A stretch of 64,000 nucleotides of DNA from Lycium barbarum (GCF_019175385.1 NC_083346.1:88426543-88490542); one strand, 5' to 3'; counted from the stretch's first letter, positions 47,384 to 60,639 are shown. Numbers and translations: made by a program. Notes: generated by a model from the letters alone, not told the origin.

Positions 47384-48287
47384 TTGAATCTGCGGCAGAG
47401 GCGGTGGTTAGAATTATTGAAAGATTATGATGTGAGTATTTTATACCACCCCGGGAAGGCAAATGTAGTAGCTGATGCGCTTAGCCGCCGATTGATGGGC
47501 AGCCTATGTGAAGCTCCTCCGGAAAAGAAAGAATTAATTCATGAGCTCCACCAACTAGCTAATCTTGGAGTACGTTTAATTGATTCAGGTAGTGCAGGAA
47601 TTGGTATTAATAATCCCACAGTTTCGTCCCTGAATATGGAAGTAAAAAAGCGTCAATATGAAGATCCTCAGTTAAGCCATTATAGAGACACATTTCATGA
47701 AAAAGAGGAGTCCCCATTTGAAACTTCTATGGATGGAATTCTTAGATACCGAGGCAGGCTATGTGTTCTGAATGTTACAGAATTACGTCGCCGAATTCTA
47801 GAAGAAGCTCATTATTCTCGGTATTCTATTCATCCAGGAGCGACAAAGATGTATTATGATCTCAAGTTAATTTATTGGTGGGATGGAATGAAAAGAGACA
47901 TAGCAGAATTTGTAGCTCAATGTCCAAATTGCCAGCAAGTGAAAATCGAACATCAAAAGCCAGGAGGATTATTGCAAGCAATGGAAATCCCTACTTGGAA
48001 ATGGGAAGTGATCAACATGGATTTTATTGTGGGATTACCCCGTTCCCGAGGCAAGTATGATTCCATATGGGTGATCGTGAACAGAATCACGAAAGCAGCT
48101 CATTTTCTTCCAGTCAGAACCACATACTCAGCAAAAGATTATGCAAGGTTGTATCTCAAGGAGATTATGCGACTCTATGGTATTCCGATATCCATTATCA
48201 CAGATAGAGGAGCGCAATTTACAGCCAAGTTCTGGAAATCTTTCCAAGAAGGCCTAGGTACTCAAGTAAAGCTTAGCACGGCATTTC
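47384..48287 (+). pseudogene. Element A integrase, N-terminal part
   Basis: Begins with the RNase H end (NVVADALSRR). The HHCC finger is HYSRYSIHPGATKM...CPNCQQVK; the catalytic core has NMDFIVGLPRS (Asp codon 48,020) and IITDRGAQFTAKFW (Asp codon 48,203). The frame is broken after TAF by an antisense solo LTR at 48,288. The third acidic residue is at 51,031. After removing the insert and one TSD copy the two acidic residues are exactly 36 codons apart, i.e. D,D35E. Confidence 0.93.
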
Positions 48288-51002
48288 TGTCACGACCCGA
48301 CTAAGGGCCGTGACGGGTACCCGGGGCTAACAACCGAGCACCACTCATTTCCGTACTCGTCATAGTCATTGTACAATTCTTTACCATTCATATATTCATA
48401 ATCATAAGACAACCATTTTTCATTCGAAAAACATAATAAATTTTATATACATAATCCCTTCGGCTATCAAAATAATAATATATACACAATCGTAGCATCG
48501 TGACACTATACTACCCACACATGCGTATCTACGAGCCTCTACTAGAGTACTAGACATATGGACGGGACAAGACCCCGTCGTGACCAAAATACATATACAT
48601 ATATATATACACACACAAAAGAATAAACCAAGTAGCACCTCCGGAATAATGGAGTGCTCTCAAATCAGCTGACAGCTCCTACGAGTCTGGATCAAGCTCA
48701 CTTCCCTGTCTACCTGTGGGCATGAACACAGCGTCCAAAGAAAACGGACGTCAGTACGAACATTGTACTGAGTATGTAAGACAAGAACGAAGTAAACATA
48801 CTAGAAGAATCATGAGCCTTAAGAGGAAGGTATAACCTGCATGAGTTTCATAGGTGAATACATCTCATACATATATCGTATATTTGTATAAACATAGTAC
48901 ATATGTCATCACAACGCATATATCATCACATCATAATGCTCATCGTTAACCCGCGTCCGGGTAACCATCATATGCCGCCCACTAGTGGTGATCATGTCCG
49001 GCCTTCTAGGCACGGTGTATACATAGCAGCCGGTCTTAACGGTGACATGCCCGGCCATTTAGGCACGGTGTATTCATAGCAGCCCGCATTAGCGGTGACA
49101 TGTCCGGCCATCTAGGCACGGTGTAATCATATCATCATATACCCATCGTAACTCAACCCTTTCATACATAGCATAGGTAGGTTATCAACTTACATTATTG
49201 ATCATCTCATAGACGTATCCTGACTTAGCATCATTATACATTTATCATTAAAAACATACACTAGAATTTGGAGGCAATTATGGCAATGTCGGGGTGACAT
49301 AAGGTCGTGAGCCCCCGATTATATTATGGAGTAATCATCAACATCATATCTCACCTTGAAGGAACAAACAATTTAAGGTGAGTGTACGCAAAGAGAAGCA
49401 TCAACGAAACCAGACTTAGAATTATTAGTTTCATGGACATCGTATCTTACACAAGGATTACTCATACTTATATTCATCATCATCACTACCATGCTCGTAT
49501 CGTATTTCCTTTCTTAATCATGTGCGTATGTAACTTTGTATATTCATGGACTCATAGTCTCTATCGTGTAGAATGATCACAGAGAATTAAGAAGATTCAT
49601 GCCTTAGAAGGAAAGGATTAGCCTTACATACCTTTTTCGTTTAACTAATCTATCGCTTGCTTGCTCTCCTTCAATGCCCACGTTTCTACCTTCAAGGGAA
49701 GTCGCATGAGCATTAGCTAATCGATTACTTAAACGTACTTACTAAAGCTAAAGAGAATCGGGTAGCATTTCCTTTGTTTATACAACTTTTCCCCATATCA
49801 TATATCAACTTCCAACATCCATGACAACATTCACAATATCGCAAACAACAATCACCATTCGTCTACATTACCCATATTTCACCTTTTCACTCCAATTTCT
49901 CCATAATCATGGTCATAGTTCATTATTGCATTTTCTCACATATAATACTTATTCCATGTTCTATATGCCGTTCATAACATACTTACAATCACAACATACC
50001 AATATTCATAATTCACCCCATTTACTACTCAACAATGACACTATTCACTCATTCATGACCCATTTCCTATATCTTCTACAATCCATGTGTTTCAACTTTT
50101 CAAGTACCTTAAATAACATGTAAATACCATAAAACATACTTTAGATAGTGTAGGAATAAGCTTTGGGTGGAACTACTTCACTTGAGCAAAACCCTAGTTT
50201 CACTTTCTATGGAATTTCTTGACTTGGATGGACTTTGATGTGTTTCTCACACTTAGTTTTGTTGGTTTGATGAAGTTGATCATCAATTTCTCATAATTTC
50301 GTGTATATTGAGTGTGTGGAAGATTCTAGAGAATTCTTGAGTTGTGTAGAAGAAGAATGAAATGAAATTAATGTGGTGAAGTCCTTATATCAACTTTTAA
50401 AAACTGTCCCGACGAGATTCTACAGACACTTATACGGTCCGTATAAATTTATACGGTCCGTATAAGTGACCGTGAAACTGCTCCAGTAGTCATCCCATTC
50501 TGCGTCGATTTCACGGCACATTATACCGTCCGTATAAATTTATACGGTCCGTATAAGTGACCGTGAAATCACCCCCCTCCACAACTTCATTCTGTGACAA
50601 TCCTATGGTCCATTATACTGACCGTATAACATTATACGGACCGTATAATCGACCGTATAACTCATCCTTTCACTGATCTTTTTCTTGTCACTTCATTTGA
50701 TCTTCAATCCTTAGGGAACCTTCTTAGCACTTGTTTATCACTTCATTAACAATCGGAGGGACGTTATAACTCTCTCTCCAAAGCACCTTTTAATTATCAT
50801 TAACTCGCTACTCGTAATTTCTTTCCGTTACACATCGTATGTCTTGCCTTTTCTAGGCCAACCTTCTTCCCTTACGTTAAATGTCTTTGAATCTTGATTA
50901 GGATCCTCAAATGCTATTTCTTACTTATCGAAACAACGTATACTCATGCCTTTTGCTAGTCTATTCACTGTACGTTTATGGGGAATTTTCCGAGGTGTAA
51001 CA
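48288..51002 (-). mobile_element. Antisense solo LTR of family A inside integrase (2,715 bp)
   Basis: TGTCACGACCC...GAGGTGTAACA with TSD ATTTC at 48,283-48,287 and 51,003-51,007. Clearly the same LTR family as its host element, but diverged. TATA-like box near 50,381-50,392 (minus strand) and TACGGTCCGTA at 50,433-50,443, 50,452-50,462 and 50,543-50,553. Putative intron 49,631 to 48,714 (minus strand). Confidence 0.95.
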
Positions 51003-51007
51003 ATTTC

Positions 51008-51530
51008 ATTCGCAGACTGATGGGCAAGCCGAACGTACCATTCAGACCTTGGAAGATATGCTACGAGCATGTGTTCTAGATTTCGGTGGTAGTTGGGATG
51101 ACCACTTACCTCTAATTGAGTTTGCATACAACAATAGCTACCATTCTAGTATCCAAATGGCTCCGTATGAAGCTTTAAATGGAAGTGTAGATCCCCAATT
51201 GGATAGTTTGAAATTGGAGAAGTACAGCTAATAGGCCCTGAGTTGATTCAACAAGCAGTAGAAAAAGTCAAGGTGATCCTAGATCGATTATTGACAGCCC
51301 AAAGTCGCCAAAAATCTTATGCGGACAACCGCCGGCGGGACTTAGAATTTCAAGTTGATAATTGGGTATTCTTAAAGGTGTCACCAATGAAAGGAGGGAT
51401 GAGATTTGGTAAGAAAGGAAATTTAAGTCCCCGATACATTGGACCCTATAAGATTATCCGCAAGGTAGGTCAAGTAGCTTATGAATTGGACTTGCCTCCA
51501 GATCTTGAATCGATCCATCCAGTTTTCCAT
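51008..51530 (+). pseudogene. Element A integrase, middle part
   Basis: [19 protein letters not shown] (catalytic Glu codon 51,031), [26 protein letters not shown] single-base deletion near 51,182-51,186 shifts the frame, and TGG has become TAG at 51,204. The frame then continues IGPELIQQAVEKV, QKSYADNRRRDLEF, GNLSPRYIGPYKI, and HPVFHVS, the GPY/F module. It is cut here by solo LTR B2. Confidence 0.92.
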
Positions 51531-52106
51531 GTCTCTGTCACGACCCGTCTAGGGGCCGTGACGAGTACCCGATACTTGTACCGAGCACCCCTTGTCTATC
51601 GTTTTACCTTTACCTCTTAGCAAGCCATGTAAACAGAGCCATTTTTTTTTTTTGAACATTAACATTAGCGGCGTCATTCTGAACATAGACTAATAAACTT
51701 CGTTATCACTTATACATCAACATTAGCATGCCAAAACACCATATATCTAACTGTACTTAACTGACTGTACATAACTGTCTACGAGCCTCTAGACGTAGTA
51801 CACTTATACATAGAAAGGGTCGGGTGCTGCCGTGCCCGAATATCCATACACAAAATAGTACCGCAGAAGTGAGGCTCCGGAACAACTGGAGCGCTGTCAA
51901 CACTGCTGGTAAGGCTCCTAAGGATCAAATCCGCCTATCTGCTGATCTGCGCGGCATGAAACACAGCGTCCACAAGAAGGGACGTCAGTACGAATAGTGT
52001 ACCGAGTATGTAAGGCATGAAAGATAACACTAGCAGTAACATAATGTATAATTAATAATGTCATGGAGTCATAGAATATAGAAGATAGAACATATCTCAT
52101 GTCATA

Positions 52107-52440
52107 TATTATCATCTCGTATCATATCGTATTATATCTTATCTTGTCTTATCGTAGTATATCACGTCATAGTATATCGTGTCATAGAGTGTCAGGCTAT
52201 AGTATATCATAACATAGTACCTCATATCGTAGCATGGCATGTTATAGCATGTCGTGTCATAGCATAGCGTGTCATAGCATGTCTTACCATAGCATAGCAT
52301 ATCATAGCGTATCATAGCATAGCATAGCTTGTCATATCATGTCCTGTCGTAGCAGATCATAGCATATCATGTCATAGTATAGCTTACCATAGCATATCTT
52401 ATCATAGCATGTCTGGTCATGACATGGTAGGTCATATCAT
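52107..52440. repeat. Degenerate TCATAGCAT-type simple repeat
   Basis: More than 300 bp built from permuted 9-13 bp words such as ATCATAGCATGTC and TCATAGCATA, inside LTR B2. Confidence 0.85.
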
Positions 52441-52711
52441 AGCGCCGAACAATGCCGGCTCACCCACATAGCGCCGATATACACCGGCTCACCCATATAT
52501 CCCGCGTCCGGGCACCCCGCGTCCGGGATGATAAGCCAGCTGATCAGGTAGCAATGAAACATGTTTCCCTTCCCATTCCCCCATGTATCCCTTCCCCCCA
52601 ACCCAGGTTCATATACATAGCTTGCTTACATATACATGTCTTATATACATTTACTTATCTTATATACATATATATTTTTTATATACTTATACATATCTTA
52701 TATACATATAC

Positions 52712-52718
<7 letters not shown>

Positions 52719-52801
<83 letters not shown>
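52719..52801. repeat. (AT)n microsatellite
   Basis: About 83 bp of pure AT in LTR B2, preceded by TATACATATA-like repeats from about 52,610. Confidence 0.97.
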
Positions 52802-52804
<3 letters not shown>

Positions 52805-55182
52805 GTCTTATATACATAGACATGTTTTCTATATGTATATATCCTATAAGCACACAAGGGAGCCCAAGGAAAAATCATATAGCCATCGGAGCGGCGTAAG
52901 GCCGGTGACCTCCGATTACATTATGGAATACTCGTGATCGCTCTTGTCTCACCTCGAAGGGACGAATATTTTGAGGTGAGATGGTCAATGGAGAATAGTA
53001 TTAAAGTAAACGTAGAATGAAATTGTGGGCATCATAGATGACAGTTCATAGACTTTGAAATCTTTAGAAAATAAAGGCATAGCTAGGGAATATAAATAAG
53101 ATTCAAAAATTAATTTATCATTTTCATATTTACATAAGATACTTAGCTTAGTTATCTTGGTCATAGAGTCGTTCCGGTAGTGCGTATCATAGGCATATCC
53201 TCTTATGTAATGTCATTGTTATCATTCTCGTCATGGAAGGGTCCTCGTTGGAGGAGTCATAGTACTTATCATTTGGTAACAAACTCGGGATCAAAAGTTC
53301 CCTTTGGATTCACTTCTAATAAGTCAAGCAACACTGTAAGGAAATATCCGAGAGTAGCGGGCCCACGTCGGGCCGGATGGGGTGGCGTATGTTATTTACA
53401 TATATTACGTGTCATGTCATTACTTGTGAGGGTTCTAGGGTAATCGGGTCCCACTCATGCAAGTTCTAAGGGTTTAAGAGGTCTTTCCATCATTTGCACA
53501 CTTTCTAGTTCAATTCTATTGAACAAAAAGTGGAAAACTTTAGGTGCGGATTCCGGGGGCTAGGGTTGTCCCCGAGGCTCGTACCCGACTTATTACATCT
53601 AAGACATGCCATAGAAAGAAAAGTGAAGTCTTACATACCTCTTTCCGCTCCTTTTGCTATTCCAAATTCACGTCGCAATCTCGTCAAAATCTGCAAATTG
53701 GTCATGTTTACCAAAACTCTTATTAGGGTACTTAGAGTTAGAATCTTAAGGAAACATTTGGCTACCGAAATTTCGGCAGCACTTCCCCTATAAATACTCC
53801 ATCCCACCAAGTTCAACTTGGATAATTTCAATCAACAACAATCCCGGGAATTCAAACCCGGCCAAAATATCAACCACAATTCCAACAACAACAATACTAA
53901 CAACTTCCATATTCAATCAACTTACTACTTCTTCCAAAAACTTTCTAACTTTAATGAAAACAATAACAACCTCATAATCTATATTCCAACAACATCATAC
54001 TAACCACATTACCTTCCATGCATGCAAGAACATTACATTCAATTTACACAACTTCTAAAACAAACCTCCACCTACTTCAACTTCACTAAGGTTCCTAGAC
54101 ATTCATTAGCAACATAGAGTCCACAACATAACAACAAACAAAATACTAAACAAAATGGACTCATTCTCTTCCATTTTTTTCACCATAACCACACGGCCAA
54201 CACCAACATACACACTACAACTTCTCAAAATTCATTCAACTTCCATTTTCCACATATCATTCACAACAATAACAACCAAACACTAATTAAAATAATTGAA
54301 GCATGACTCCTACACATATATACATACACACGGCCATGTACTATTTTTCTCTCCTTCATGAATTTCATCCATTTTAGCATACTACAACACATATAAACCA
54401 TATATAACACATAAAACAAGATCAAAACTCACCTTTCTTCTTCAACTTCTCACTTGACTACAACTTGACAACTTGTATGATTTTGAATTTTTCTTGCTCC
54501 AACAACAACTCCACCTTGTTAATCACCCTTTACTTGGTAGAAAATGATTTTTGAAGAATTTTTATCAATTTTCTTGTTGGTTTTTTATCTTGGCCGAAAT
54601 GGCCTTCAAGTTTTTCTCCTTCTTTTCTTGTTCTTACTTTCTTGAAAATTCTAGAGAGTTTGATGAAAAAGATGACTTGGTCATCTCTTTATTTACTCAT
54701 TAACCTTGATGTGGGCTTAAGCCCACACCAAATGGACGGCCAAACAAGGCCCAAACCTTAGCCCACTTATTGTTTTTGATTTTTTTGGGCCAACTCGGTT
54801 TGGTCCCGAGTTGGGCCTAGCCCACTGACCTTTCGACCTGAAAACGTCCATATCTCCTTGTACCGACGTCACCTGGGGACCCACGACCTATGGTTGGAAA
54901 GCTAATTCAATTATCTACAACTTCTATTTCTTGGTACTTTTCCAAATTCCAAACTTATAATACCGTTTTTGCCCCTTGAAGTCAGATCACCCGAAAACGT
55001 TTTCTTAAAATATTCGTTTGGAGGACTTCCACTTTGATTTGGCCCAAGGGTCCTTCTTAAGTTGTGTTTAACTTCTCATATGTGATTCATATGAATTTTC
55101 AGATGTCCCAAAAAAATCTCGATGTGTGGGTCCCACTTCAGCAATTAATCTGACGTTCAAAAATACGGGATATAACAGTCTC

Positions 55183-55456
55183 AATGCTCCGCAAGTGTGT
55201 TGGAGATCCTACGAGGATTGTTCCAATAGATGATGTTCAAGTGACAGAAAAGCTAGTCTATGAAGAAGTGTCCATTGCCATATTAGACAGGCAAGTACAG
55301 AGACTTCGAAATAAGGAAGTAGCCTCGGTTAAAGTCTTATGGCGAAATAACAACCGAGAAGAAATGACTTGGGAAGCAGAAGAGAGTATGAAATCCAAAT
55401 ACCAGCACTTATTACAGCCCCCGAAAGAGAGCCAAGATGCAACACCAAGATTATGA
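55183..55456 (+). pseudogene. Element A integrase C-terminus with chromodomain-like module
   Basis: Continues HVS across LTR B2 as MLRKCVGDPTRIVP. YEEVSIAILDRQVQRLR-NKEVASVKVLWR and EEMTWEAEESMKSKYQHLL form the chromodomain-like C-terminal module typical of Tekay/Del chromoviruses, thought to guide integration to heterochromatin. The stop codon is TGA at 55,454-55,456. 55,457-55,611 is 3' untranslated. Confidence 0.9.
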
Positions 55457-55611
55457 GGTATGTATGTTTTCATTTTATGCATATGGGTCGTGTGTGGCCA
55501 ACTTATATTGCTATTGTGTTGTGACAAGATGGAAGTGTCATATTACAGGGGAAACTCTGGCGAAAGTTTTGTAGAATTCTCGAGTGCTTAACATTCGAGG
55601 ACGAATGTTCC

Positions 55612-55626
55612 AAAAGGGGGGAAGAA
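55612..55626 (+). other. Polypurine tract of element A
   Basis: AAAAGGGGGGAAGAA directly before the 3' LTR; the preceding CGAGGACGAATGTTCC is common in this clade. Confidence 0.9.
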
Positions 55627-58124
55627 TGTTACACCTCGAAAATTTTCCATTAATGTACAGTGAATAGACTAACGAAGGGCACGACGTATACAATGTTTTG
55701 ATAAGTAAGAAATAGCATTTGAGGATCCTAATCGAGATTTCAAAGACATTTGAGGTGAGGGAAGAAAGTTGTCAAGGAAAGCGAGGGATATGTTGTGTGT
55801 CCGGAAAGATTTACGAGTACCGAATTAATGATGGCTTAATGATGTTTTGGAGAAGATTTATAATGTCCCTTAGATTGGTAATGAGGTGTTAAACAAGTGT
55901 CAAGAAGGTTCCATAAGGATTGGAGGTCAAACGAGTCGACAAGAACGAACTTCGGAAAGCTGGGCATTATACGGCCCAACATACTGGCCGTATAAAACAT
56001 ACTGGCCTTATGTTAGGCCGTATGTTGTGCCCAGAATGGAGCCTTCACTGGACCAAATCTACGGCCAGTATAATTTATACGGACCGTATGTTGGTCCGTA
56101 GAATCTGGTCGGGACAGTTCTAAATTAAATATAAGGGACTAACCTCATTTCATTTATTTCATTTCCTCACTTCACCCTTCAAGAATTCTCTAGAACCCTC
56201 TCCACTCTTCATCCACAAGAACCCAAGAGAAATCTATGATCAACTTCATCAAACCAACAAAATCAAGTATAAGAAACTCATTGAAGTTCATCTAAGCCAA
56301 GAAATTCGAATGGAAGTGAACTAGGGTTTTGGTGCAAGAAGAGTATTTCCACTCAAGGCTTATTCTTCCATTATCTAAGGTGAGTTTTATGATCATTCCA
56401 TGTTGTTTAAGGTTATGAGAGGTTGAAAGACTTGGATTGTAGAAGGAAATAGAAAATGGGTCATGAATGTAAGAATAATGACATTTTGAGTAGTAGTTTG
56501 AATGAGTCATGAATATTGATATGTTGTGATTATAAGTATGCTATAAGTGACATTCAGAACATGGGATACGTATTATATGTGAGAAAATGCAATAGTGAAC
56601 TATGACTACGATTATGGAGGAATTGAAGTGAAATTGTGAAATGTGGATAATGTAGATGAATGATGATTGTTGTTTATAATATTGTGAATGTTGTTATGGA
56701 TGTTTGGGAGTTGATATGTAAAATGAGGAAAGTTGTATAAATAAAGGAAATGCTGCCCAGGTTTCTCTAGCATTAGTAACACGTTCATATAATCGATTAG
56801 CTAATGTTGATGCGAATTCTCTTGAAGGTAGAAACGTGAGCGTTGAAGAAGAACAATCAAGCGATAGAATTGTTAAACGAAAGAGGTATGTAAGGCTATT
56901 CCTTTCCTTCTAAGGCATGACTCCTATGGCATGAATCTTCCTATTTTTTCATGATCTTCCTAAATAACGAAAATTATGAGTCCATGACTATAAAGAGCTA
57001 CATACACATATGATAAAGGAAGGAGATACGATACGAGCATGATAAAGATGATGATGAGTTAAGTATAAAGAATCTTAAAGTGAGGTACGATGTCCATGAG
57101 GTTAATGATCCTAAGTATAGTTCCATTGATGATTTTCCTTGTGTACACTCACCTTAAAATGTTAGTCCCCTCAAGGTGAGATATGATGATTATGATCACT
57201 CCATAATGTAATCGGGGGTTCATGACCTTATGTCACCCCGACATAGCCATAGTTGCCTTCAAGTTCTAATGTATGATAAGTCTATGATGTGCTCACGATG
57301 ATACAATTCCACCGTGCCTAAATGGCCGGACATGTCACCGCAAAGGCGGGCTGCTTGTGATTCCACCGTGCCTAAATGGCCGGACATGTCAACGCTAAGG
57401 CGGGATACTTATGATTCCACCGCGCCTAGAAGGCCGGACATGATCACCACTAGTGGGCGGCATATGATGGTTACCCGGACGCGGGTTAACGATGATGATA
57501 TATATATATGATACGATGATGTATGCGCTATGATGATACATGTACTACAATTATATATGATATATGTGTGAAATGTATCCACCCTTAAAAGTCACGCAGG
57601 TTATATCTTCATCTTATATCTTATGATTTCTCTATTATGTTCATTCCATTCATGCCTTACATACTCAGTACAATGTTCATACTGACGTCCGTTTTCTTTG
57701 GACGCTGTGTTCATGCCCACAAGTAGACAGGGAGGTGATCCAAACTCGTAGGAGCTATTATCTGACTTGAGAGCACTCCTTGTTCCAGAGGTGCCATTGA
57801 TTTATTCTTTTGTGTATATACATGTATTTTGGGCACGGCGGGATCATGTCCCGTCCCTATGTCTGGCACTCTAGTAGAAGCTCGTAGATACGTATGTGTG
57901 GGTAGTATGGTCTCACGATGTCCTTATTGTATGTACATTATTTTGATAGCCGAAGGGCTTATGTATATAAAAGTAATTATGTTTCAAAGTGAAAAGTGAT
58001 TTTTCCTATGATTTGAGTATAAGATTAATGAATGAACGCTTGATGAGTACGATGGTTAATGGTATGAGCGGTGCTTGGTGGTTAGCCCCGGATACCCGTC
58101 ATGGCCCCTAGTCGGGTCGTGACA
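55627..58124 (+). repeat. Element A 3' LTR (2,498 bp)
   Basis: TGTTACACC...GGGTCGTGACA, matching the 5' LTR, and followed by TSD GTTAT. The intron acceptor reads CACAAG instead of CCACAG (57,723); the donor is intact at 56,886. Confidence 0.93.
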
Positions 58125-59029
58125 GTTATCCTAGAGATAAACTACCAATTAGTGACACATGATGAAAGGGATAAACACAGTTCTTGGAATCTTGATACTA
58201 TGGTCCAAAAGTGCGAGAAGATTAGCGAAGATCAACACACTACAGTGACTCATGGTTTTAGGGAAGGAAATATTGTTGTTGACTCCCTGTCCAAGATGGG
58301 AAGCAGCTTGGCTCCTTTTTGAATCCCTAATATACATCACACTCCCAGGAACAGGTAAGGGGAAATTACATAATCTTGCTCGACTTCCTAATTTCAGGTT
58401 TAGGCAAGCTCCAGAAAAGAGCTCTACCAAGAGAAGCAATACTCAACAAACAGGCAGAGAAGAGCTCAAGTCAACATAACTTCAAGTTCAACCCAGAATG
58501 CCCCTATCAGACAAATATCTACAATGACAAAATGCCAAGCCACAACAGTGAACCCTGGCAAGATTGCAGAAGGGGCTGCTCAAGCCATCCCAACAACGAC
58601 TTATGATGTACATTGAGATCATCCCTAACTCTAGTTACTTAGTACATATTAGAATGGCAAGGTTATCTTCCCAACTTTTGAATGTCTTACCTACTAGAAA
58701 TAGAATCTTAATGATAAGGAAGAATACTCCTTTAGAAGTTTCTATCCTATCTTGGATAACCTTCTCAGGTTAGTTGTGATAGCTCTTATAATTTGTAGGT
58801 GTGACATGTTTAGTTACACGAACCAATTCCAAATCTTTTGGGAGCTTCAGAGATACAAAGTACTGAGTAGACTCAGTAAACATATGTATTTTGAGGTGGT
58901 AAGGTCCTATGTCCCCTTCCATGTTTTCACCATTTGGATTCTAATATATGAGATAGGGGTCAAGCCAAACCCCCCAACACCATAGGTGCATGTAACCTAT
59001 GGTGACGACTTATAATAAGAAAAAAAAAA
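58125..59029 (+). pseudogene. LINE-like RNase H sequence, downstream part and poly(A) end
   Basis: The frame continues from 41,527: VILEINYQLVTHDERD, GFREGNIVVDSLSKMGS (last catalytic Asp), a stop at 58,320, then after a frameshift GKLHNLARLPNFRFRQ, a usual C-terminal ending of such RNase H domains. About 550 bp of non-coding sequence follow, ending in ten A residues (59,020-59,029), as expected for a LINE 3' end. Alternative: a host RVT_3-type gene relic. Confidence 0.7.
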
Positions 59030-60639
59030 TGTCAGGATAGTACTACGCAGACATAATTATGAAATTCAATCCAAACAAAATGATAAGATTTAACTACACA
59101 ACACTATGAAAACATGTAATGAAAAATTCACAAACTAGATATGACATACAAGATACACCAACACAGCAACGAAACAGTGTTCTGGTGCCACCACCACATC
59201 CCATCAGAACTTTGCAACCCATTAAACAACCTCCGTCCCAACCTAAAATACATGGCAGATCTACAACGGTGGCCTCACACATTTACAAGCAGATGATATA
59301 ACTCACATTCATGTAACAAATCGTGATACCATGTAATTCAGCTTATATAAACCAACATTGCATGTAGAAGACCACATGACCAAACAATCAAATACGCTGC
59401 CCCTGATAAAACCATTAATCGATAGCAAAACGATTCTTTTTCACACCCTAGTATTCTAGGTATTCCCCATCAAAATTACAATCGAATTTGTTTAAAAGGG
59501 ATCCACCAATTGGAAGCCCGTAACGAAGCATAGTGTTAGCGCTTCCCCAATAAATCCAAAAAGAAAGCAACAATACTTGAAAGTGACAGCTACTCAACCC
59601 ATTTCCTAGAATGCCCCAGCACACTAGTTTAATCCTACTAGAAGAGCAATGAATGTCACATTGAAAAGAATAAGGCAATATCCCCTCTTACTTCGAACTG
59701 AGGCATTTGGGCTCGACAAAAATTAAAGTGAAGATGACCTTCAGAATAACAAGCGTTAGTAACTAGATTGACAAAAATTAAACTTAAGATGACCATTTTC
59801 ATTGATACAAATAATAAAACTTTAATGCACATACGAAAGCCCCAGAAGCTGAACAAAAATTGAGTAGGCCTATATAGCAAGGAGATTAACTAAATACAAC
59901 CACAGTTGGATAATCCTGCATATTCATAATCCAAAAAGTGCTTCTTCCCTTAGAGCCTTTGTCGATTCATTTCAAAATCCTTCTTCGAACTACTGAGACT
60001 CGTCCTGTCATTCTTTTTAATCCTGGCAAATCCCATTTTGATCTTCTCCTGAATTTTCTCTATCTTTATGGACTGTATTCTTTTGTGATTTTTTGTTCTC
60101 ACTCTTGCCAGACGAACTCCTATGAATCAAGGTACAAAATTAGTCTTTTCACAATATAAGGCACCATGAAATCTACAGAAAAATACGACGATGACACAGG
60201 GAAAACACAGAAATCAAAAAGTAACCAAGTAGTTGGAACTAATTATAGTTTGGAAGCAAAGACTATTTTGGATACTGTAGCAATAACCAAAACTCCACTT
60301 CGATTCCCAAGAAACTAGAAGATAAAGCTCTTCCGGCGAGAAGGTAAAGGCATGTAATGAAGAGATTTTTTTTATATTACTAAGAGCATAACTTAGATTT
60401 AACTTGGAAATCAGAATGTGGTTGACAGCGCATTCTGATTTCATGATATGAACTCACTCGAGAAACTATTCAGCCCATCCTCACACAAAATTCACCACCA
60501 AGAAACAAATGTTTACAAGTAGATTGCTTACTCTAGATTCATATATGAGGTATGGAACCACAAAATAAGGGAGAAGTTCACAGGAACAGGGTTATTAGAG
60601 GTGAATAGAGACAAAGCAAGAAGCTAGAGTTAATGAAAC
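59030..60639. other. No recognisable gene; 3' flank of JMJ25-like gene
   Basis: AT-rich with only short uninterpretable frames on both strands. The part next to 60,640 should contain the 3' UTR of the minus-strand gene. No repeat was recognised. Confidence 0.5.

Larger units (their letters stand above)
51536..55177 (-). mobile_element. Antisense solo LTR B2 (giant family B, 3,642 bp)
   Basis: TGTCACGACCC...GGGATATAACA with TSD GTCTC at 51,531-51,535 and 55,178-55,182. Related to B1 (same end, same CCGAAATTTCGGCAGCA block near 53,765). Putative intron 53,638 to 51,947 (minus strand), 1.7 kb, the longest of those found. No coding region. Confidence 0.93.
41533..58124 (+). mobile_element. Element A: Tekay/Del chromovirus, near-complete, plus strand
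   Basis: LTRs at 41,533-44,081 and 55,627-58,124; TSD GTTAT at 41,528-41,532 and 58,125-58,129; PBS, leader, a single gag-pol frame, chromodomain-like tail and PPT, all in order. The frame is closed by a few point stops and one frameshift, and integrase is split by two antisense solo LTRs. Motifs (DPGST protease, [18 protein letters not shown]) fit the Tekay/Del clade. About 11 differences are seen in the first 190 bp of the two LTRs, so the element is not very young. Confidence 0.93.

Noticed and set aside
59094..59880. Small minus-strand frames left of the JMJ25-like gene
   Set aside because: No recognisable domain; cysteine-rich composition arises by chance and no splice context is convincing.
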